From NCBI RefSeq assembly GCF_014644295.1, contig NZ_BMKK01000013.1, positions 62,001 through 126,000 on the forward strand: a stretch of DNA of 64,000 nt. The letters run 5' to 3'. This DNA comes from Emticicia aquatilis (GTDB lineage: Bacteria > Bacteroidota > Bacteroidia > Cytophagales > Spirosomataceae). The position numbers were made by a program, and so were the translations under genes. Below, in pieces: positions 61,337 through 64,000 of the stretch; position 1 is the stretch's first letter, and the number at the start of each line of letters is the position of its first letter. Under the pieces are notes generated by a model. The model was given only the letters and a program-made list of their open reading frames with translations. It had not been told where the DNA came from and searched no databases.

Positions 61337-62131
61337 GTGTCTATTTTTCTTGCGTGTTTGGCTGCATTTGCGGCAGGTTTTATTGATTCAATCGTTGGTG
61401 GTGGTGGATTGGTGCAAGCTCCTGCGTTGTTCATTTTATTTCCGCATTATTCCGTTCCTCAGATTATCGGTACAAATCGTTTTGCTTCATTTATGGGAAC
61501 GGGCGTTGCGGGCTATCAATATTCTAAAAAAGTAAAAATTCCACTAAAAACCGTTCTTTTTGCGGGAATTGGGGCGGGTGTAATGTCGTATTCGGGAGCG
61601 TTGATTTCGAGTTTGATGAGCGAACGCATCTTGAAACCAACAATTTTGGTCTTGATGACACTCATCGCTATCTATACTTACTTCAAAAAAGATTTAGGAC
61701 AAGAAGACAAGCACCGCTTTGAACTGGGCAAAATACCGCTCTATGGACTATTAATCGGAATGACGACTGGTTTTTATAATGGTTTTGTTGGGCCGGGAAC
61801 AGGAAGTTTGTTGGTTTTTGGCTTTGTGAGCATCATCGGCTATAATTTTCTTACGGCTTCGGCCATCTCGAAGGTGGTCAATGTTGTGGCCGATATTTGT
61901 TCGTTGATATTTTTTGTGGCCAAAGGTTACGTGATGTTTAGTATTGCAATACCGATGATGGTCTGTAATATGGCTGGTTCGTATGTAGGCAGCCGAATGG
62001 CTCTACTCCGAGGTAATAGCTTTATCAGAATCTTGTTTTTGGTAGTAGTTTTTGGTCTGATTCTAAGGTTTGGCTATGATATTTGGATGATGTATTTAGG
62101 GAGGAATTTGGAAAGAACAATTATCCCGTAG
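61337..62131 (+). CDS. TauE/SafE family transporter (GTG start)
   Basis: Inner-membrane protein of 264 residues with about eight hydrophobic segments. The paired family motifs are visible: GFIDSIVGGGGLVQAPALF near the start and GFYNGFVGPGTGSLLVF in the middle. TauE/SafE proteins export sulfite or sulfonates, though many do other tasks. The start is GTG at 61337, since no ATG lies upstream in frame at a sensible place. It is on the same strand as the molybdopterin enzyme, so co-transcription is possible. Confidence 0.85.
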   Translation: MSIFLACLAAFAAGFIDSIVGGGGLVQAPALFILFPHYSVPQIIGTNRFASFMGTGVAGYQYSKKVKIPLKTVLFAGIGAGVMSYSGALISSLMSERILKPTILVLMTLIAIYTYFKKDLGQEDKHRFELGKIPLYGLLIGMTTGFYNGFVGPGTGSLLVFGFVSIIGYNFLTASAISKVVNVVADICSLIFFVAKGYVMFSIAIPMMVCNMAGSYVGSRMALLRGNSFIRILFLVVVFGLILRFGYDIWMMYLGRNLERTIIP

Positions 62132-62194
62132 GGATTAAATATCGGTAGGATGTAGCGGCTATTCCCACGAATTAGCGTGCCGTAGGTACGCAAC
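62123..62194. repeat. Half copy of the nested palindrome family
   Basis: ATCCC-GTA-GGGAT (62123-62135) followed by a GGTAG word and GCGTGCCGTAGGTACGCAAC (62175-62194). These match the left half of the element at 37859-38016, including the core GCCGTAGGTA. The last codons of the TauE gene overlap it. Confidence 0.7.
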
Positions 62195-62257
62195 ATTTCA
62201 TCTATGGATTTTTTGTACGGGTATTTCTCCTAACGGCATATCGAAATCGCAAAAAAC

Positions 62258-62290
62258 AAAACCCCTACGATGTCATTCGCAGGGGTTTTT
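62258..62290. terminator. Terminator after accC
   Basis: Stem AAAACCCCT and AGGGGTTTT with a 14-nt loop. It serves the minus-strand accC gene and may also end transcription from the TauE gene. Confidence 0.75.
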
Positions 62291-62315
62291 GATATGATTT
62301 CGAATCAAAAGATTC

Positions 62316-63659
62316 TTAAATGTCTGAAAAATCAAAACTTTCTAAGAATTTGGTTGTGAATTTACCAGATTTGAAAGTCTCGTCGTCCATCAATTTGATG
62401 TGGAACGGAATCGTTGTTTTGATACCTTCAATCACAAATTCTTGTAAGGCACGTTTCATACGAGTTAAAACTTCTTCTCTTGATTGGCCTGTAACGATAA
62501 GTTTGGCAATCATTGAGTCATAATTTGATGGAATCGTGTAGCCTGCATATACGTGGCTGTCGATACGTACTCCGTGGCCACCAGGGAAATGTAAATTCGT
62601 GATTTTACCTGGTGATGGACGGAAACCATTGCGAGGGTCTTCGGCATTGATACGACACTCCATTGCATATAATTTCGGGAAGTAGTTTTTACCCGAAATC
62701 GGCACACCTGCTGCCACTTTGATTTGCTCTTTAATCAAATCGAAATCGGTAACTTCTTCCGTAATCGGGTGCTCAACCTGAATACGAGTATTCATTTCCA
62801 TGAAATAGAATTTACCGTGTTTATCCACCAAAAACTCAATTGTTCCTGCACCTTCGTAGCCAATGGCTGCTGCACCTTTGATGGCCGCTGCACCCATTTC
62901 TTCACGTAATTCTTGCGAAACAATCGGTGAAGGAGTTTCTTCAACCAATTTTTGGTGACGACGTTGAATCGAACAGTCACGCTCCGAAAGGTGACAAACT
63001 CGACCGTTTTGGTCGCCCACAATCTGAATTTCGATGTGGCGAGGTTCTTCGATAAATTTCTCTAAATATAAACCATCGTTTCCGAAAGCCGCACCCGATT
63101 CCATTTTGGCGTCGTCCCATGCTTTTTGGAATTCCGATGAGTTATTGATAATTCTCATACCACGGCCACCACCACCAGCAGTTGCTTTGATGATAACAGG
63201 ATACCCCATTTCTTCCGAAAGACGGATACCTTCTTCAACCGATTCGAGCAAGCCTTCAGAACCTGGAATTACGGGTACGCCCGAATCTTTCATGGTTGCT
63301 TTGGCAGTTGCTTTATCGCCCATTGAGTTGATTTGGTCGGCTGTTGCACCGATAAATTTGATGCCATATTCAGCACAAATTCTCGAAAATTCAGCATTTT
63401 CCGACAAAAAGCCGTAGCCTGGGTGAATCGCATCTGCATTCGTTATTTCAGCCGCCGAAATGATGTTCGGAATGCTCAAATATGACTGACGGCTGGCCGC
63501 TGGCCCGATACAAACAGCTTCATCGGCAAATCTTACATGCAGACTATCACGGTCGGCAGTAGAATAAACCGCTACTGTTTTGATGCCCATTTCACGGCAA
63601 GTTCTGATAATGCGTAGAGCAATTTCTCCACGATTAGCTATTAATATTTTTTTAAACAC
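62316..63659 (-). CDS. accC: Acetyl-CoA carboxylase, biotin carboxylase subunit
   Basis: Cytoplasmic ATP-grasp enzyme that carboxylates the biotin of BCCP, the first step of fatty acid synthesis. At 447 residues it has standard length. Markers are [19 protein letters not shown] at the N-terminus, [16 protein letters not shown] in the ATP-grasp domain, [34 protein letters not shown] and a C-terminal domain. It lies 85 bp after accB in the same direction, so accB-accC form an operon. Confidence 0.96.
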   Translation of the reverse strand: MFKKILIANRGEIALRIIRTCREMGIKTVAVYSTADRDSLHVRFADEAVCIGPAASRQSYLSIPNIISAAEITNADAIHPGYGFLSENAEFSRICAEYGIKFIGATADQINSMGDKATAKATMKDSGVPVIPGSEGLLESVEEGIRLSEEMGYPVIIKATAGGGGRGMRIINNSSEFQKAWDDAKMESGAAFGNDGLYLEKFIEEPRHIEIQIVGDQNGRVCHLSERDCSIQRRHQKLVEETPSPIVSQELREEMGAAAIKGAAAIGYEGAGTIEFLVDKHGKFYFMEMNTRIQVEHPITEEVTDFDLIKEQIKVAAGVPISGKNYFPKLYAMECRINAEDPRNGFRPSPGKITNLHFPGGHGVRIDSHVYAGYTIPSNYDSMIAKLIVTGQSREEVLTRMKRALQEFVIEGIKTTIPFHIKLMDDETFKSGKFTTKFLESFDFSDI

Positions 63660-63744
63660 GATTTTCGAATTTGGAAATTGTTAAAATTTGAAATTTTGAA
63701 AAAACTCCGCTTTGGACAAATCTTCAAACTTACTTACTTTCAAA

Positions 63745-64000
63745 TTAGTTTGGCTCAACCAAGAATAATGGTTGGTCGAACTCAACTGGCGTTGCGTTTT
63801 CAACCAAAACTTTAACGATTTTACCAGAAACTTCTGACTCAATCTCGTTGAATAATTTCATTGCTTCGATGATACAAACCACTTTCCCTGTTGATACTTC
63901 ATCGCCTACTTCAACGAAATTAGCTTTGTCTGGGCCAGGTGAGCGGTAAAATGTACCAATCATTGGTGATTTAATGGTGATTAAGTTGCTTGCTTCGGCT
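63745..64000 (-). CDS. accB: Biotin carboxyl carrier protein, C-terminal part (5' end outside window)
   Basis: The swinging biotin carrier of acetyl-CoA carboxylase. The visible 84 codons start inside the protein and read [14 protein letters not shown], then the biotinyl domain with lysine in the EAMKL motif ([17 protein letters not shown]) and end PLFLVEPN. An in-frame ATG at 63963 gives the appearance of a short gene, but the reading frame continues to the right edge, so the N-terminal half, including the linker, is outside the window. It is followed by accC. Confidence 0.93.
   Translation of the reverse strand, partial: AEASNLITIKSPMIGTFYRSPGPDKANFVEVGDEVSTGKVVCIIEAMKLFNEIESEVSGKIVKVLVENATPVEFDQPLFLVEPN

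Noticed and set aside
63745-63963. A complete 72-residue biotinyl protein
   Set aside because: The frame remains open to the right edge and the sequence matches the C-terminal half of BCCP, so the ATG at 63963 is internal.

Overview
The window looks like chromosomal DNA of a free-living, AT-rich member of the Bacteroidota, most likely a Cytophagia-type gliding bacterium. The evidence is a GldG gliding protein, many secreted or lipid-anchored proteins, promoters of the TTG-N19/20-TAnnTTTG kind, few Shine-Dalgarno-like sites, and families largely confined to this phylum (DUF1684, DUF4293, a FadN-type beta-oxidation protein, RprXY-like two-component genes). I cannot fix the genus. No rRNA, tRNA, CRISPR array, prophage or plasmid functions were seen. 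Both ends cut genes: a tandem ABC ATPase on the left and accB on the right.

Layout. 0-6.3 kb: a PhrA/ModF-like ABC ATPase divergent from moaD, a NeuD-like acyltransferase, a DUF1684/MFS pair and a Prc-type protease. 6.3-10.2 kb: a secreted protein, a REP-associated transposase bracketed by its own palindromes, a BioF-like enzyme and a TraB/GumN protein overlapping it tail to tail. 10.5-19.8 kb: a TMTC-like membrane TPR protein, pyrR, pth, two unknown exported proteins, a lemA-TPM-TPM operon, a cryptochrome DASH and a lipoprotein. 19.9-29.9 kb: udk, a membrane-anchored nitrilase-fold amidase, a GH20 hexosaminidase, a glycerol facilitator, purB, a penicillin-acylase family enzyme and asd. 30.0-34.6 kb: a five-gene ECF sigma/anti-sigma/DUF4097-like/two outer-membrane-protein operon. 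34.7-42.6 kb: 5-FTHF cyclo-ligase, a cupin-8 oxygenase, a thioesterase-like gene behind a promoter with paired palindromic operators, an IS200-type transposase with a nested palindrome, and a fadN/fadA pair split by an AT-rich AbiC-like membrane protein. 42.8-49.8 kb: ThuA, a flavin monooxygenase, an SGNH hydrolase, a histidine kinase with response regulator, DUF4293 and cupin-5 genes. 50-57.4 kb: gldG, an AraC regulator, an S66 peptidase, a VCBS-plus-TIM-barrel fusion and a sialidase. 57.5-64 kb: a thioesterase, ftsY, a molybdopterin oxidoreductase, a TauE exporter, accC and accB.

Much of this is core metabolism and cell-envelope upkeep: fatty acids are built (accBC) and degraded (fadN, fadA), surface glycans are trimmed (GH20, GH33) and envelope state is sensed (ECF operon, two-component pair). 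The least ordinary layer is between genes: at least four families of short palindromic repeats, two HUH transposase genes sitting beside two of them, and one place where a repeat appears to have inserted into a signal-peptide coding region. The best candidate for an accessory system is the AbiC-like gene inside the fatty-acid-degradation pair. I found no convincing multi-gene system of an entirely new kind.
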